From Neobacillus niacini (GTDB lineage: Bacteria > Bacillota > Bacilli > Bacillales > Cytobacillaceae), in contig NZ_JACWFG010000018.1 of the NCBI RefSeq assembly GCF_019749295.1, positions 1 to 51,773 on the forward strand: a stretch of DNA of 51,773 nucleotides, read 5' to 3'. Positions 1-7,823 of the stretch are shown piece after piece. The notes under the pieces were generated by a model that ran no database searches, was not told the origin of the DNA, and saw only the letters and a list, made by a program, of their open reading frames with translations. Numbering within the stretch: the stretch's first letter is position 1; each line of letters opens with the position of its first letter. Position numbers and translations under genes: made by a program.

Positions 1-130
1 GGAAGCCTTGAGAAAGGTTTCCCTACTTTATTTGCATTGGAGAAAATTGGTCCAGGTTTGACCTTTATATGTAATTCTCAAGGAAAAAAGGTATTGTTTC
101 AACAAAAATTTTTAGAAAATTAAAAACCTA

Positions 131-159
131 TTGACTATAAATAGTAGAGATGATATCTT
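131..159 (+). promoter_or_regulatory. Promoter P1 of first GPH symporter
   Basis: A -35 box TTGACT (131-136), a 17-nt spacer and a -10 box TATCTT (154-159) fit a SigA promoter. A-tracts just upstream could act as an UP element. The same arrangement recurs before the second symporter at 2166-2194. Bases 1-130 hold no gene I can support; a GGAA..TTCC hairpin at 1-22 may be the terminator of a gene left of the window. Confidence 0.65.
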
Positions 160-166
160 TAATTTA

Positions 167-191
167 TTAGTTAGTTTAATGAACTAACAAA
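167..191. promoter_or_regulatory. Operator O1 for the ROK repressor
   Basis: Palindrome with 11-bp half-sites TTAGTTAGTTT and GAACTAACAAA around AAT. It starts 8 nt after the P1 -10 box, so it covers the transcription start. It resembles the XylR-type (ROK) operators of Bacilli, and matching sites lie at 370, 2202, 5428 and 5513. Confidence 0.65.
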
Positions 192-238
192 AAAACTAAA
201 TAATATTTTATAGCAATTTACATTTTTGAATTTGATAA

Positions 239-252
239 TGAAAGGGATTTCA
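239..252. promoter_or_regulatory. cre-like dyad (CcpA)
   Basis: TGAAAGGGATTTCA has inverted TGAAA/TTTCA ends and matches the cre consensus except for one central base. The equivalent site before the second symporter is TGAAAGGGGTTTCA at 2273-2286. Confidence 0.4.
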
Positions 253-327
253 AAAGGGGGTAGTAGCTTAGTGTGAGCAAGTAGGGGGGATTCTCTAAAT
301 CTTCCAGAAAGTTTTTTTAAAATAGTA

Positions 328-356
328 TTGAGAATGTAAGCGGATTCAATTATCAT
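328..356 (+). promoter_or_regulatory. Possible second promoter P2 of first GPH symporter
   Basis: TTGAGA (328-333), 17-nt spacer, TATCAT (351-356). A second operator-like palindrome lies 13 nt downstream, so P2 would also be under ROK control. Weaker match than P1. Confidence 0.4.
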
Positions 357-369
357 ATAAACAAGGCAT

Positions 370-394
370 TTAGTTAGTTTATTAAACAAATAAA
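370..394. promoter_or_regulatory. Operator O2 for the ROK repressor
   Basis: Half-sites TTAGTTAGTTT and AAACAAATAAA around ATT. This is the closest relative in the window of the operator before the larA-like gene (5513-5537). It sits in the leader of the first symporter. Confidence 0.55.
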
Positions 395-436
395 AGGATA
401 AAGTTTCCATCGGAGATTATTAAACAATAACTTTAA

Positions 437-450
437 TGAAAGCGGTTAAA
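437..450 (+). promoter_or_regulatory. cre site (CcpA) upstream of first symporter
   Basis: TGAAAGCGGTTAAA matches the CcpA cre consensus well on its left half. The identical 14-mer occurs at 2386-2399, at a similar distance from the next start codon. Here it overlaps a further perfect dyad, AGCGGTT-A-AACCGCT (441-455). Confidence 0.6.
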
Positions 451-472
451 CCGCTCAGGGGAGGAACTGCAC

Positions 473-1927
473 ATGACATCAGCAGTTAATAATCAGCAAT
501 ACAATAAAGCAAAACTTTGGGAAATTGGATTCTTCGCATTAAATAATACTGCAACAAATCTTTACATGTTTATTTTGGCTTTTGTGTCCTACTATGCGGC
601 GGGAGTTGCGGGGATTGCAGTAGTTGTAGTAAGTACCATCTTAATGAGTATGAGAATTTGGGATGGGGTTACTGATCCAATCATTGGTTTCTTGGTAGAT
701 AAAACCGAAGGCAATTTCGGAAAGTTCCGACCGTACATGGTGATTGGAAATATCATCTTAGCTGCTACTATTCTCGTATTATATAATGTTACACACTTAT
801 TACCGGAATCATTTAGACTGTTTTTCTTCATCGCAATCTATGCGATTCATATTATTGGATATACATGTCAGACATCCGTTACAAAGGCAGCACAAACAGT
901 CTTAACAAATGATCCTAAACAGCGTCCTTTATTCGCAATATTTGATGGAATTTACAACACATTGCTTTTCACAGGCGGACAAGTTTATGTAGCATCTTAT
1001 TTAATTAAAAAACATGGCGACTTTAATATGGGTTTATTCACTGAACTAAACACGCTGGCGATTATTCTTGCAGGTGTATTTACCGTATTAGCTGTAATTG
1101 GTATTTCCAGCAAAGACAAGAAAGAGTATTTTGGATTGGCAGAGGATACAGTTAAAACGAAATTCAGCGATTTCTGGCCGCTTCTAAAAGGTAATAAAGC
1201 GTTACTAAAACTAATTTTTGCTGTAACCGTTGACAAATTAGCATTCTCACTTTTGCGCCATTCCGTAGTAATGGTTATGTTGTTCGGGATCTTAATCGGT
1301 GATTATGAGCTGAGCGGTACAGTATCGATGATAACCATTGTTCCAACATTATTGATTACATTCTGGGCAGTAGCAAAAGCAAGAAAAACAGGTATGAAAA
1401 AAGCATTCCTTTTCTCAACTTGGATTGCATTAGGCAGTTTCGCTGCATTAATTGCCATGTTTACTCTAATCGATGGTTCAAGTATCTCCATGTCTAACCT
1501 TGGAATCACAACCATCTTATTCTTTGTTTTATACACAATGGCAATGGGCTTTGGCGGCGTTCCATCAACACTTGTTAACCCAATGATTGCGGATGTTTCC
1601 GATTATGAAACGGATAAATCAGGAAGATACGTACCAGGGATGATCGGAACATTGTTCTCTTTCATTGATAAATTAATCACTTCTTTGGCACCAGCAATTG
1701 TTGGTTTTGCAGTAGCGTTAATCGGGTTTAAAGATGCATTCCCAACAGTAACAGATACGTTAACACCAGAATTAAAACTTGTAACGATTATTTTAGCCTT
1801 CGTTATTCCAGCTGTTGCATTAGTTATCTCAGGTCTAACGATGTCTCGCTATGAACTTGATGATAGGAAAATGGCAGAAATACAAGAAAGTATTGCTGCT
1901 AAGAAATCAAAGAGTAAAGTTGCTTAA
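473..1927 (+). CDS. GPH-family sugar:cation symporter (MFS), copy 1
   Basis: A 484-residue polytopic membrane protein with about 12 hydrophobic segments. The signature WDGVTDP..G...DKT (residues 63-78) and GKFRP (83-87) place it in the glycoside-pentoside-hexuronide:cation symporter family (UidB, YicJ, LacS relatives), which imports sugars or uronides with H+ or Na+. It lacks the C-terminal IIA domain of LacS. ATG 473 follows the strong ribosome site GGGGAGGA. It is a tandem paralogue of the next gene, sharing for example KAAQTVLTN and QRPL.AIFDGIYN. Promoter, operators and cre sites point to induction by a ROK-sensed sugar and glucose repression. The substrate is not readable; context suggests a uronate, aldonate or glucuronide. 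Confidence 0.88.
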   Translation: MTSAVNNQQYNKAKLWEIGFFALNNTATNLYMFILAFVSYYAAGVAGIAVVVVSTILMSMRIWDGVTDPIIGFLVDKTEGNFGKFRPYMVIGNIILAATILVLYNVTHLLPESFRLFFFIAIYAIHIIGYTCQTSVTKAAQTVLTNDPKQRPLFAIFDGIYNTLLFTGGQVYVASYLIKKHGDFNMGLFTELNTLAIILAGVFTVLAVIGISSKDKKEYFGLAEDTVKTKFSDFWPLLKGNKALLKLIFAVTVDKLAFSLLRHSVVMVMLFGILIGDYELSGTVSMITIVPTLLITFWAVAKARKTGMKKAFLFSTWIALGSFAALIAMFTLIDGSSISMSNLGITTILFFVLYTMAMGFGGVPSTLVNPMIADVSDYETDKSGRYVPGMIGTLFSFIDKLITSLAPAIVGFAVALIGFKDAFPTVTDTLTPELKLVTIILAFVIPAVALVISGLTMSRYELDDRKMAEIQESIAAKKSKSKVA

Positions 1928-1978
1928 TGAAATAAAAAGCTCATATCAAACTCAAAACGGTTAACTTAATAGACATAA

Positions 1979-2012
1979 ATTCCCCTTGTACAGTGTGCAA
2001 GGGGAATCTTTT
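1979..2012 (+). terminator. Rho-independent terminator
   Basis: A 10-bp perfect stem ATTCCCCTTG/CAAGGGGAAT with a 9-nt loop, followed by CTTTT. It separates the two symporter genes into independent transcripts. Confidence 0.85.
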
Positions 2013-2165
2013 AAATAGGACTGCTTTTAATATATTGGTATAAATATAATGAGAAAGTCAGTGCCTTTTGTATTGGAAAAATCAAAATGCTGTAAGGATC
2101 TTCTAGGATCAGTTTTTATTAAAAAGGCGTGTTAACAGCTAAATGTTTAGAAAATTAAAAATTTA

Positions 2166-2194
2166 TTGACTTGGAATCATAGAGATGGTAATCT
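2166..2194 (+). promoter_or_regulatory. Promoter of second GPH symporter
   Basis: TTGACT (2166-2171), 17-nt spacer, TAATCT (2189-2194). Sequence and geometry parallel P1 at 131-159, which indicates that the regulatory region was duplicated with the gene. The rest of 2013-2165 holds nothing I can name. Confidence 0.65.
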
Positions 2195-2201
2195 ATATTT
2201 A

Positions 2202-2226
2202 ATAGTTAGTTCATTAAACTAATTAA
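2202..2226. promoter_or_regulatory. Operator O3 for the ROK repressor
   Basis: Half-sites ATAGTTAGTTC and AAACTAATTAA around ATT, 8 nt downstream of the -10 box, the same geometry as O1. Its core GTTCATTAAAC is repeated exactly in inverse orientation beside the ROK start codon (5428-5438). Confidence 0.65.
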
Positions 2227-2272
2227 AAAATAGAATAATAGTTTACTAGCTATTTTATTTTTTGGTTAAAAA

Positions 2273-2286
2273 TGAAAGGGGTTTCA
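2273..2286. promoter_or_regulatory. cre-like dyad (CcpA)
   Basis: TGAAAGGGGTTTCA is a near-perfect inverted repeat differing from the cre consensus at one central base. It is the counterpart of 239-252. Confidence 0.4.
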
Positions 2287-2385
2287 TAAAAAGGAGGCGG
2301 CAAGGTCAGCGGGGCAGCGAGTAGTGATTTGGTGTTGTACAAGAGGGGATATTTTTCGGGGGAATTATCCCAATATTCAAAGAAA

Positions 2386-2399
2386 TGAAAGCGGTTAAA
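2386..2399 (+). promoter_or_regulatory. cre site (CcpA) upstream of second symporter
   Basis: TGAAAGCGGTTAAA, identical to 437-450, lies 17 nt before the ATG of the second symporter. Binding there would act as a roadblock in the leader. Confidence 0.6.
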
Positions 2400-2416
2400 T
2401 ACGAGGGGGCGAAATC

Positions 2417-3892
2417 ATGTCAAATGTTAAAGTAGAAAATAGTAATCAATACAACACAGCGAAATTATGGCAAATTGGTTTGTTTACATTAAATAATACC
2501 TCAACAAATCTCCATTTATTTGTTTTAGGTTTTGTTACCTACTATGCAACTGGAATAGCTGGACTTGCAGTTATGGTGGTAAGTTCGCTATTAATGGCGG
2601 CAAGGCTGTTTGATGGAATAATAGATCCTGCTATTGGTTATATCATTGATAAAACAGAGGGGAAATTTGGCAAGTTCACGCCGTTAATCGTTATCGGTAA
2701 TATCATTTCAGCAGGTACAATCCTAATTATCTATAATGTAACTCATCATTTGCCGGCATCTGCACAATTTATTTTCTTTACTGCTATGTTAATTGTAAAT
2801 AAAATTGGTTATTCCTTGCAAACGAGTGTAACAAAGGCTGCACAAACCGTTTTAACGAATAATCCAAAGCAGCGCCCATTATATGCGATTTTTGACGGAA
2901 TTTATAATGCAGCTCTTTTCACAGGCGGGCAAATTTACGTTTCTTCTATCCTAATGGCAAAGCACGGTGGTTTTAATCTTGGTTTGTTTACTGAATTAAA
3001 TGGCTATGGACTTCTCTTATCTGCAGTATTTGCGGTATTAGCAATCGTGGGTATTTGGTCGAAAGATAAGAAGGAATACTATGGTTTAGCAGAAGAAGGA
3101 ACTCAAACTTCACTTCGTGAGTATTGGGGTGTTATTAAAGGAAACAGACCATTACAGATGCTTTCACTTTCTGCTTCTTTTGATAAACTAGCAACGAGTA
3201 TCGCTCGTTACTCCGTGGTTGGAGTTATGTTATTTGGTATTTTACTAGGGGATTATGCGTTAAGCGGTAAAATAGGTCTCATTACGCTGGTACCAACATT
3301 GATTATTACCTTCCTAGTAGTTGGAATTGCAAGAAAAACTGGTTTAAAGAAATCATATGTAACTTCGGCTTGGATTGGAATGTTTTCTTACTTAGCACTG
3401 ATTGCATTATTCTTACTAGTTGATCCAGCTTCCGTTTCACTATCTCATATTGGATTGACCACTATCTTATTCTTAGTCTTATATTCCTTAGCTGTTGGCT
3501 TTTCAGGGATTCCAACAACGCTTGTTGTTCCAATGATTGCCGATGTATCAGACTATGAAACACATAAATCAGGCCGTTATGTACCAGGAATGATGGGCAC
3601 GATTTTCTCTTTCATTGATCAGCTCGTTTCATCATTAGCTCCAACAATCGTAGGGGTCATGGTTGGGGTCATAGGTTACAAGGAAAAGTTTCCTGAGGTA
3701 GGGGAAGCTTTAACAACACCATTGTTTGCTATAACGTTATTAGTAGCATTCGGTTTACCTGCTCTATGTTTGGTAGTATCCATTACGGCAATGAAATTCT
3801 ATAAATTAGATAATAAAGAGATGGAAAAAATTCAATCTGGTATTGCGGAAATTAAAGCAAATGGAAAAAAAGGCAATAAAGCTGCAATTTAA
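2417..3892 (+). CDS. GPH-family sugar:cation symporter (MFS), copy 2
   Basis: A 491-residue, 12-helix paralogue of the preceding gene. The GPH signature appears as FDGIIDP..G...DKT (about residues 65-80), and GKFTP replaces GKFRP. The two proteins align end to end without large gaps, so this is a tandem duplication with divergence. ATG 2417 follows GAGGGGGCG. The tail is longer and lysine-rich (AIKANGKKGNK). It has its own promoter, ROK operator and cre sites. The two copies could differ in affinity or substrate, such as free uronate against aldonate, but nothing in the sequence decides this. Confidence 0.88.
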   Translation: MSNVKVENSNQYNTAKLWQIGLFTLNNTSTNLHLFVLGFVTYYATGIAGLAVMVVSSLLMAARLFDGIIDPAIGYIIDKTEGKFGKFTPLIVIGNIISAGTILIIYNVTHHLPASAQFIFFTAMLIVNKIGYSLQTSVTKAAQTVLTNNPKQRPLYAIFDGIYNAALFTGGQIYVSSILMAKHGGFNLGLFTELNGYGLLLSAVFAVLAIVGIWSKDKKEYYGLAEEGTQTSLREYWGVIKGNRPLQMLSLSASFDKLATSIARYSVVGVMLFGILLGDYALSGKIGLITLVPTLIITFLVVGIARKTGLKKSYVTSAWIGMFSYLALIALFLLVDPASVSLSHIGLTTILFLVLYSLAVGFSGIPTTLVVPMIADVSDYETHKSGRYVPGMMGTIFSFIDQLVSSLAPTIVGVMVGVIGYKEKFPEVGEALTTPLFAITLLVAFGLPALCLVVSITAMKFYKLDNKEMEKIQSGIAEIKANGKKGNKAAI

Positions 3893-3908
3893 TAGAATTT
3901 CAATTTGG

Positions 3909-3935
3909 AACCCTGGCGGATGCTGGGGTTTTTTT
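3909..3935 (+). terminator. Rho-independent terminator
   Basis: A 9-bp stem AACCCTGGC/GCTGGGGTT with two G-U pairs, a 4-nt loop GGAT and a run of T, directly after the second symporter. Confidence 0.8.
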
Positions 3936-3958
3936 GAATAAAAAAACCAACTCACATT

Positions 3959-4183
3959 TTATTTACGTGAATTGGTTACGATTGGTTCGTGAGTATCAAA
4001 TGGTAAGTATTCTGTGTTTTTCTCAAACTTCTCAATTAATGATAACAAGATCTTTTTCATGTGTTTAACCCCCAGTGTTTTGATACTCTTATTATCATGG
4101 AATTGGGTGTTTTTCACAATGTTGCTGAAAACGGAAACAAAGGCAATGAAAACGAGAACAATGTTAATGAAAACGACAATCAT
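3959..4183 (-). CDS. Possible small membrane protein, unrecognised
   Basis: A 74-residue reading frame downstream of the ROK gene on the same strand. It would begin with one transmembrane segment (MIVVFINIVLVFIAFVSVF) and end in a charged tail. The frame continues open upstream to a TTG at 4258, overlapping the end of the ROK gene. No convincing ribosome site precedes the ATG at 4183, and the DNA is A-rich and repetitive, so it may be chance. I recognise no family. Confidence 0.25.
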   Translation of the reverse strand: MIVVFINIVLVFIAFVSVFSNIVKNTQFHDNKSIKTLGVKHMKKILLSLIEKFEKNTEYLPFDTHEPIVTNSRK

Positions 4184-4232
4184 CTCATTTTTTCTTACTA
4201 ATTCGCATGTTTTCTCGTTTTTCCTCTGTTTT

Positions 4233-5405
4233 TCACTTTGATGACTCTTCAAAAGCAAAGCTTAACTCTTTAACCTCTAAAAAGTTCTTAATTGCCAGCG
4301 CACAAGCGCCCATACTGCAGGCATTTTTACCAAATTCTGAAATCATCAGTTTTCGATACTGACCTAGTGTAGAGGTTAACTTTGCTTCAATTTCTTCTAA
4401 TGCGTTTGGATATAAACGGAGTAATTCACTATTTATCACTAAAATCTCAGGATTATAGAGGTTGATAATATTGTTAAGTCCATATGCTAGAAACTTTATA
4501 TAATCTCTCATTAATCTATTGATCACTGGATCCTGTCCTGTGAACCAAACGCGTAAATCTTCATAGGTAACATTTTCTTTATTTTGAGCTGCAGACAACT
4601 GCTTCATAAAGCTTGATTCAGAGGCGTATTGTTCCCAGCAGCCTAGATTTCCGCAACTGCAAGGAAGACCGCCTGGAACGATAATCATATGCCCAATCTC
4701 GCCAGCATAACCATCGCAGCCCTTAAGTAATTTGTTGTTTACCATAATTCCTAAGCCTATTCCCGAATACAAACTAACCGATAATAAGTTTTCACTATGA
4801 TAATGTTTATAGACGATTTCAGCGAATGAACACAAGTTAGCGTTATTTTCGACAATGATATTGACACCGGTTTCATTTTTGAGATCTGCCTTTAGATTTT
4901 TGTTATGCCATTGATGGTAAGGTACAAAATAGATGGTTTCATCGTTATTTACAATACCATGAATGCCAATGACTACCCCGATTAAGCCATAAGGTGCATG
5001 AGAACATTTCTCTTTATAAAAAGTAATCTGTTCTGCTAACAATTTTAGAATTAAATCATACTCAGATGTTTCCATCTCGATAGAATGGGAGTGGACTAGG
5101 GCCCCGCTTAAATTGGATAATGTAAATGTAATAGAATATTTATCCAAGTCAATTCCTAAAGCAAAGCCTGCTTGATTGTTAATCGACAGCATAATCGGTC
5201 GTCTGCCTAGGTTTTTATGCTCCTGCTGTGTTTCAATAATTAAGTTCTCTTCTAATAAATCAGCTGCCTGAACTGAAATAGTTGCCTTGTTTAAGCCAGT
5301 AATTTTTGCTAAGTCGGCGCGGGATATCATGCCGTGTTCAATTATTTTACTGATAATTATTGCCCGATTTATTTTTTTGATAAATGAAGCATCTCCTGTA
5401 ACCAT
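4233..5405 (-). CDS. ROK-family transcriptional repressor (XylR/NagC-like)
   Basis: A 390-residue protein with an N-terminal winged helix-turn-helix (about residues 14-60, ISRADLAKITGLNKATIS) and a ROK sugar-kinase-like domain. Seen in the latter are GIDLDKY (84-90), the ROK signature near 214-241 ending GEIGHM, and the zinc motif CSCGNLGCWE (249-258, with His239). ROK repressors release DNA when they bind a sugar or uronate. ATG 5405 follows AGGAGGTG. It is divergent from the larA-like operon. XylR-like palindromes at the symporter promoters, the larA promoter and its own start suggest it controls all of them and itself. The ligand is unknown. Confidence 0.88.
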   Translation of the reverse strand: MVTGDASFIKKINRAIIISKIIEHGMISRADLAKITGLNKATISVQAADLLEENLIIETQQEHKNLGRRPIMLSINNQAGFALGIDLDKYSITFTLSNLSGALVHSHSIEMETSEYDLILKLLAEQITFYKEKCSHAPYGLIGVVIGIHGIVNNDETIYFVPYHQWHNKNLKADLKNETGVNIIVENNANLCSFAEIVYKHYHSENLLSVSLYSGIGLGIMVNNKLLKGCDGYAGEIGHMIIVPGGLPCSCGNLGCWEQYASESSFMKQLSAAQNKENVTYEDLRVWFTGQDPVINRLMRDYIKFLAYGLNNIINLYNPEILVINSELLRLYPNALEEIEAKLTSTLGQYRKLMISEFGKNACSMGACALAIKNFLEVKELSFAFEESSK

Positions 5406-5420
5406 ATAAGCACCTCCTAG

Positions 5421-5445
5421 GTTGAATGTTTAATGAACCATGAAA
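5421..5445. promoter_or_regulatory. Candidate autoregulatory ROK operator O5
   Basis: The core GTTTAATGAAC (5428-5438) is identical to the core of O1 and is the exact reverse complement of the O3 core. The outer arms are weaker. It lies 16 bp upstream of the ROK start codon, so it would block the repressor's own transcript. Confidence 0.45.
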
Positions 5446-5475
5446 TATTTAAAGGTTAATAGTTCCTCTTAACAA

Positions 5476-5504
5476 TTGACGTAAATAATCCATAATGTTA
5501 TTAT
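5476..5504 (+). promoter_or_regulatory. Promoter of the larA-like operon
   Basis: TTGACG (5476-5481), 17-nt spacer, TATTAT (5499-5504). The operator at 5513 begins 9 nt downstream, the same layout as the two symporter promoters. The leader to 5684 also contains an AT dinucleotide run and a possible AAGGGAT/ATCCCTT pairing. Confidence 0.7.
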
Positions 5505-5512
5505 ACAGTTAA

Positions 5513-5537
5513 TTAGTTTGTTTGGTAAACAAATTAA
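5513..5537. promoter_or_regulatory. Operator O4 for the ROK repressor
   Basis: The best palindrome of the set: half-sites TTAGTTTGTTT and AAACAAATTAA around GGT, with 10 of 11 positions symmetrical. It is very close to the XylR operator pattern of Bacilli and covers the transcription start of the larA-like operon. Confidence 0.75.
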
Positions 5538-5684
5538 ATTACTATTTAAAATTATTTTCCAAACAAATATATATATATATTCTTTTGTAAGGGATTACAG
5601 ATTTTTTGTAAGATAAAGAAAGGCAGATACATGGAATAATATCCCTTGAGGAACACTGAAGTAGAAAAGGAGTGAAACAGATAA

Positions 5685-6953
5685 ATGGGTATTTTACAGG
5701 ATTTATTAAAAGATATTCCGGTGCCGAAAATGGCAAAAGTGAAAGTGAAATTTGATGACCAGAAGATAGACAATTTAGAACAGGCTTTGATGGAGAAATT
5801 ACAGCAGGAGCATATTAAGGCTTCCGTTAAACCTGGAATGGAAATTGCCTTAGCGGTTGGAAGCAGGGGACTTGATCGTCTTGTGGAATTAACGGCAGTG
5901 ACAGTTAAGTTTCTTAAAGAACTTGGTGCAAAGCCTTTTATTGTTCCAAGTATGGGCAGTCATGGCGGTGCAACCGCTGAAGGGCAGCGTGAGGTTTTAG
6001 CACATCTAGGTGTTACCGAGGAAAGTGCCGGCTGTGAAATCCGCTCTTCCATGGAAGTAGTAAAAATCGGAGAACTGCCGAATGGGTTACCTGTTTACGT
6101 GGATCAATATGCTGCAAATGCAGATGGTATTGTTGTGATTAACCGCATTAAGCCGCATACGGCATTCCGCGGACCGGTTGAAAGCGGCATTATGAAAATG
6201 ATTAGTATTGGCTTAGGAAAGCAAAGAGGTGCAGAGGCTTGTCACCAGCTGGGCTTTAAGTATATGGCAGAAAACGTGCCAGCGATGGCAAAAATGATTA
6301 TGGAGAAAAAGCCGTTTCTTTTTGGAGTAGCAACGATTGAAAATGCTTTTGATAAAGTGGCCGTGGTTGATGTGCTTTCACCTGAAGAAATTATAAATAG
6401 AGAGGCAGACCTTCAGGCTAAAGCGAAGGAATTGTTACCGAAGCTCTTCTTTGAACAACTAGAAGTCCTTGTTATTGATCAGATTGGTAAAAATATCTCT
6501 GGTGATGGAATGGACCCGAATATTACAGGCCGATATCCTACTCCATATGCTCATGGAGGACCGGACGTTAATAAAATGGTCGTTCTCGGTTTAACTCCTC
6601 AAACAGAGGGAAATGCCAATGGCGTGGGAACTGCTGATTTTACGACCAAGCGTTTAGTGGACAGAATGGACCTTGAAGTAACCTATGCCAATGGATTAAC
6701 TTCAACTGTTGTGGCCCCAACAAAAATCGCAACAACTTTGCCGAATGACCGTGAAGCGATACAAGCGGCTGTAAAAACAAGCAATATTTTAGATTTTACA
6801 AAAGTAAAAATGGTCCGCATTAAAAATACGTTGGAGTTAAGTGAAATTGAAGTATCTGAAGCTTTAGTAGAGCATGTGAAACAGCATCCAAATATGGAGT
6901 TAATTTCAGAACTTTATGACTTGCCGTTTGACGAAAAAGGAAACTTATACTAA
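5685..6953 (+). CDS. LarA-family nickel-pincer 2-hydroxyacid racemase/epimerase
   Basis: A 422-residue member of the lactate racemase superfamily (formerly DUF2088), cytoplasmic. Visible candidates for the catalytic set are Arg61 (GSR), His93 (GSHGGAT), His158 (KPHT), Lys171 (SGIMKM) and His187 (EACHQLG). The Lys-to-His spacing of 16 equals that of Lactobacillus plantarum LarA (Lys184 tethers the cofactor, His200 binds nickel). Superfamily members interconvert C2 epimers of lactate, malate, other hydroxyacids and, in at least one characterised case, gluconate. Here it leads an operon with an SDR and gluconokinase near larE, larB and larC, so I infer an aldonate 2-epimerase rather than lactate racemase. 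ATG 5685 follows AAAAGGAG. Confidence 0.87.
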   Translation: MGILQDLLKDIPVPKMAKVKVKFDDQKIDNLEQALMEKLQQEHIKASVKPGMEIALAVGSRGLDRLVELTAVTVKFLKELGAKPFIVPSMGSHGGATAEGQREVLAHLGVTEESAGCEIRSSMEVVKIGELPNGLPVYVDQYAANADGIVVINRIKPHTAFRGPVESGIMKMISIGLGKQRGAEACHQLGFKYMAENVPAMAKMIMEKKPFLFGVATIENAFDKVAVVDVLSPEEIINREADLQAKAKELLPKLFFEQLEVLVIDQIGKNISGDGMDPNITGRYPTPYAHGGPDVNKMVVLGLTPQTEGNANGVGTADFTTKRLVDRMDLEVTYANGLTSTVVAPTKIATTLPNDREAIQAAVKTSNILDFTKVKMVRIKNTLELSEIEVSEALVEHVKQHPNMELISELYDLPFDEKGNLY

Positions 6954-6972
6954 AACTAGGGAGAGTTGAAAT

Positions 6973-7743
6973 ATGAAGAACTTATTCGATTTAACAGGGA
7001 AAACAGCTGTAGCTATTGGAGGAAATGGTGTATTAGGTTCAGCAATGGCAAAAGGCTTGGCCGATCATGGTGCGAAGGTTGCGATTGTTGGCCGTAACTT
7101 AGAAACCGCGGAAGCTGTTGTTAAGGAGATTATTGAAAATGGCGGGGAAGCGAAAGCATTCCAGGCGGACGTTAGTTCAAAGGATTCTTTGGTTCAAGCT
7201 GCAAATGAAATTGAACAATGGTCCGGCGGCTGGGATATTCTATTAAATGCACCTGGTACCAATAGCCCCACTCCATTTTTCGATTTAGATATGGACGAGT
7301 ACGATAAAATTATGGATATTAACTTAAAAGGCATCGTCATGACTTGTCAGATTTTTGCTAAACGCATGATTGAGCAGGAAAGAAAAGGCAGCATTATCAA
7401 TATTTCATCGGTTTCATCGACAACTCCTTTATCAAGAGTGTTTACGTACTCAGTTTCAAAAGCAGGGCTTAATAGTGTAACTCAATTCCTAGCCCGCGAG
7501 TTTGCAACCAGCGGTATTCGTGTTAATGCAATTATTCCAGGATTCTTCCCAGCGGAACAAAATCGCAAAATCTTAGACAAAGATAGAATTGAATCCATCA
7601 TGGGTCATACTCCGATGAAACGCTTTGGAGAAGCAGAAGAACTTCAAGGTGCGACCGTGTTCCTTGCCTCTGACCAAGCTTCCAGCTTTGTAACAGGCGC
7701 GCTTTTACGAGTAGACGGCGGTTTTGGAGCAATGACCATATAA
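6973..7743 (+). CDS. SDR oxidoreductase, fructuronate reductase (UxuB/YjmF)-like
   Basis: A 256-residue classical short-chain dehydrogenase. Seen are the nucleotide motif GGNGVLG (16-22), NAPG in place of NNAG (92-95), SSVSS (145-149) and the catalytic Tyr159-x3-Lys163 (YSVSK). The segment PGFFPAEQNR followed by a C-terminal VDGG resembles the SDR-type D-mannonate oxidoreductases of Bacilli (YjmF), which interconvert fructuronate and mannonate with NAD(P). A gluconate 5-dehydrogenase role is the main alternative. It lies 19 nt after the larA-like gene with its own ribosome site GGGAGAG, so the two are co-transcribed and probably act in consecutive steps. Confidence 0.82.
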   Translation: MKNLFDLTGKTAVAIGGNGVLGSAMAKGLADHGAKVAIVGRNLETAEAVVKEIIENGGEAKAFQADVSSKDSLVQAANEIEQWSGGWDILLNAPGTNSPTPFFDLDMDEYDKIMDINLKGIVMTCQIFAKRMIEQERKGSIINISSVSSTTPLSRVFTYSVSKAGLNSVTQFLAREFATSGIRVNAIIPGFFPAEQNRKILDKDRIESIMGHTPMKRFGEAEELQGATVFLASDQASSFVTGALLRVDGGFGAMTI

Positions 7744-7762
7744 TTTACACATATAGCATTAT

Positions 7763-7791
7763 GCCACTCAATATCTTGTATAGTGGGTGGC
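7763..7791 (+). other. Hairpin between SDR gene and larE
   Basis: GCCACTCA/TGGGTGGC pairs over 8 bp (one G-U) around a 13-nt loop. No T-run follows, so it is more likely a processing or attenuating structure than a full terminator. Confidence 0.35.
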
Positions 7792-7823
7792 TTAATAAAT
7801 GTTAGGGGAAAGGAGATTAGACC

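Noticed and set aside
1..123. A 40-codon open frame ending at 121-123, possibly the tail of an upstream gene
   Set aside because: Low-complexity AT-rich DNA; its end overlaps the A-tract region before promoter P1 that is also found before the second symporter, and its start is a terminator-like hairpin.
4014..4241. A 75-codon plus-strand frame opposite the end of the ROK gene
   Set aside because: No ribosome site, Thr/Phe-rich low-complexity product, and antisense to other frames.
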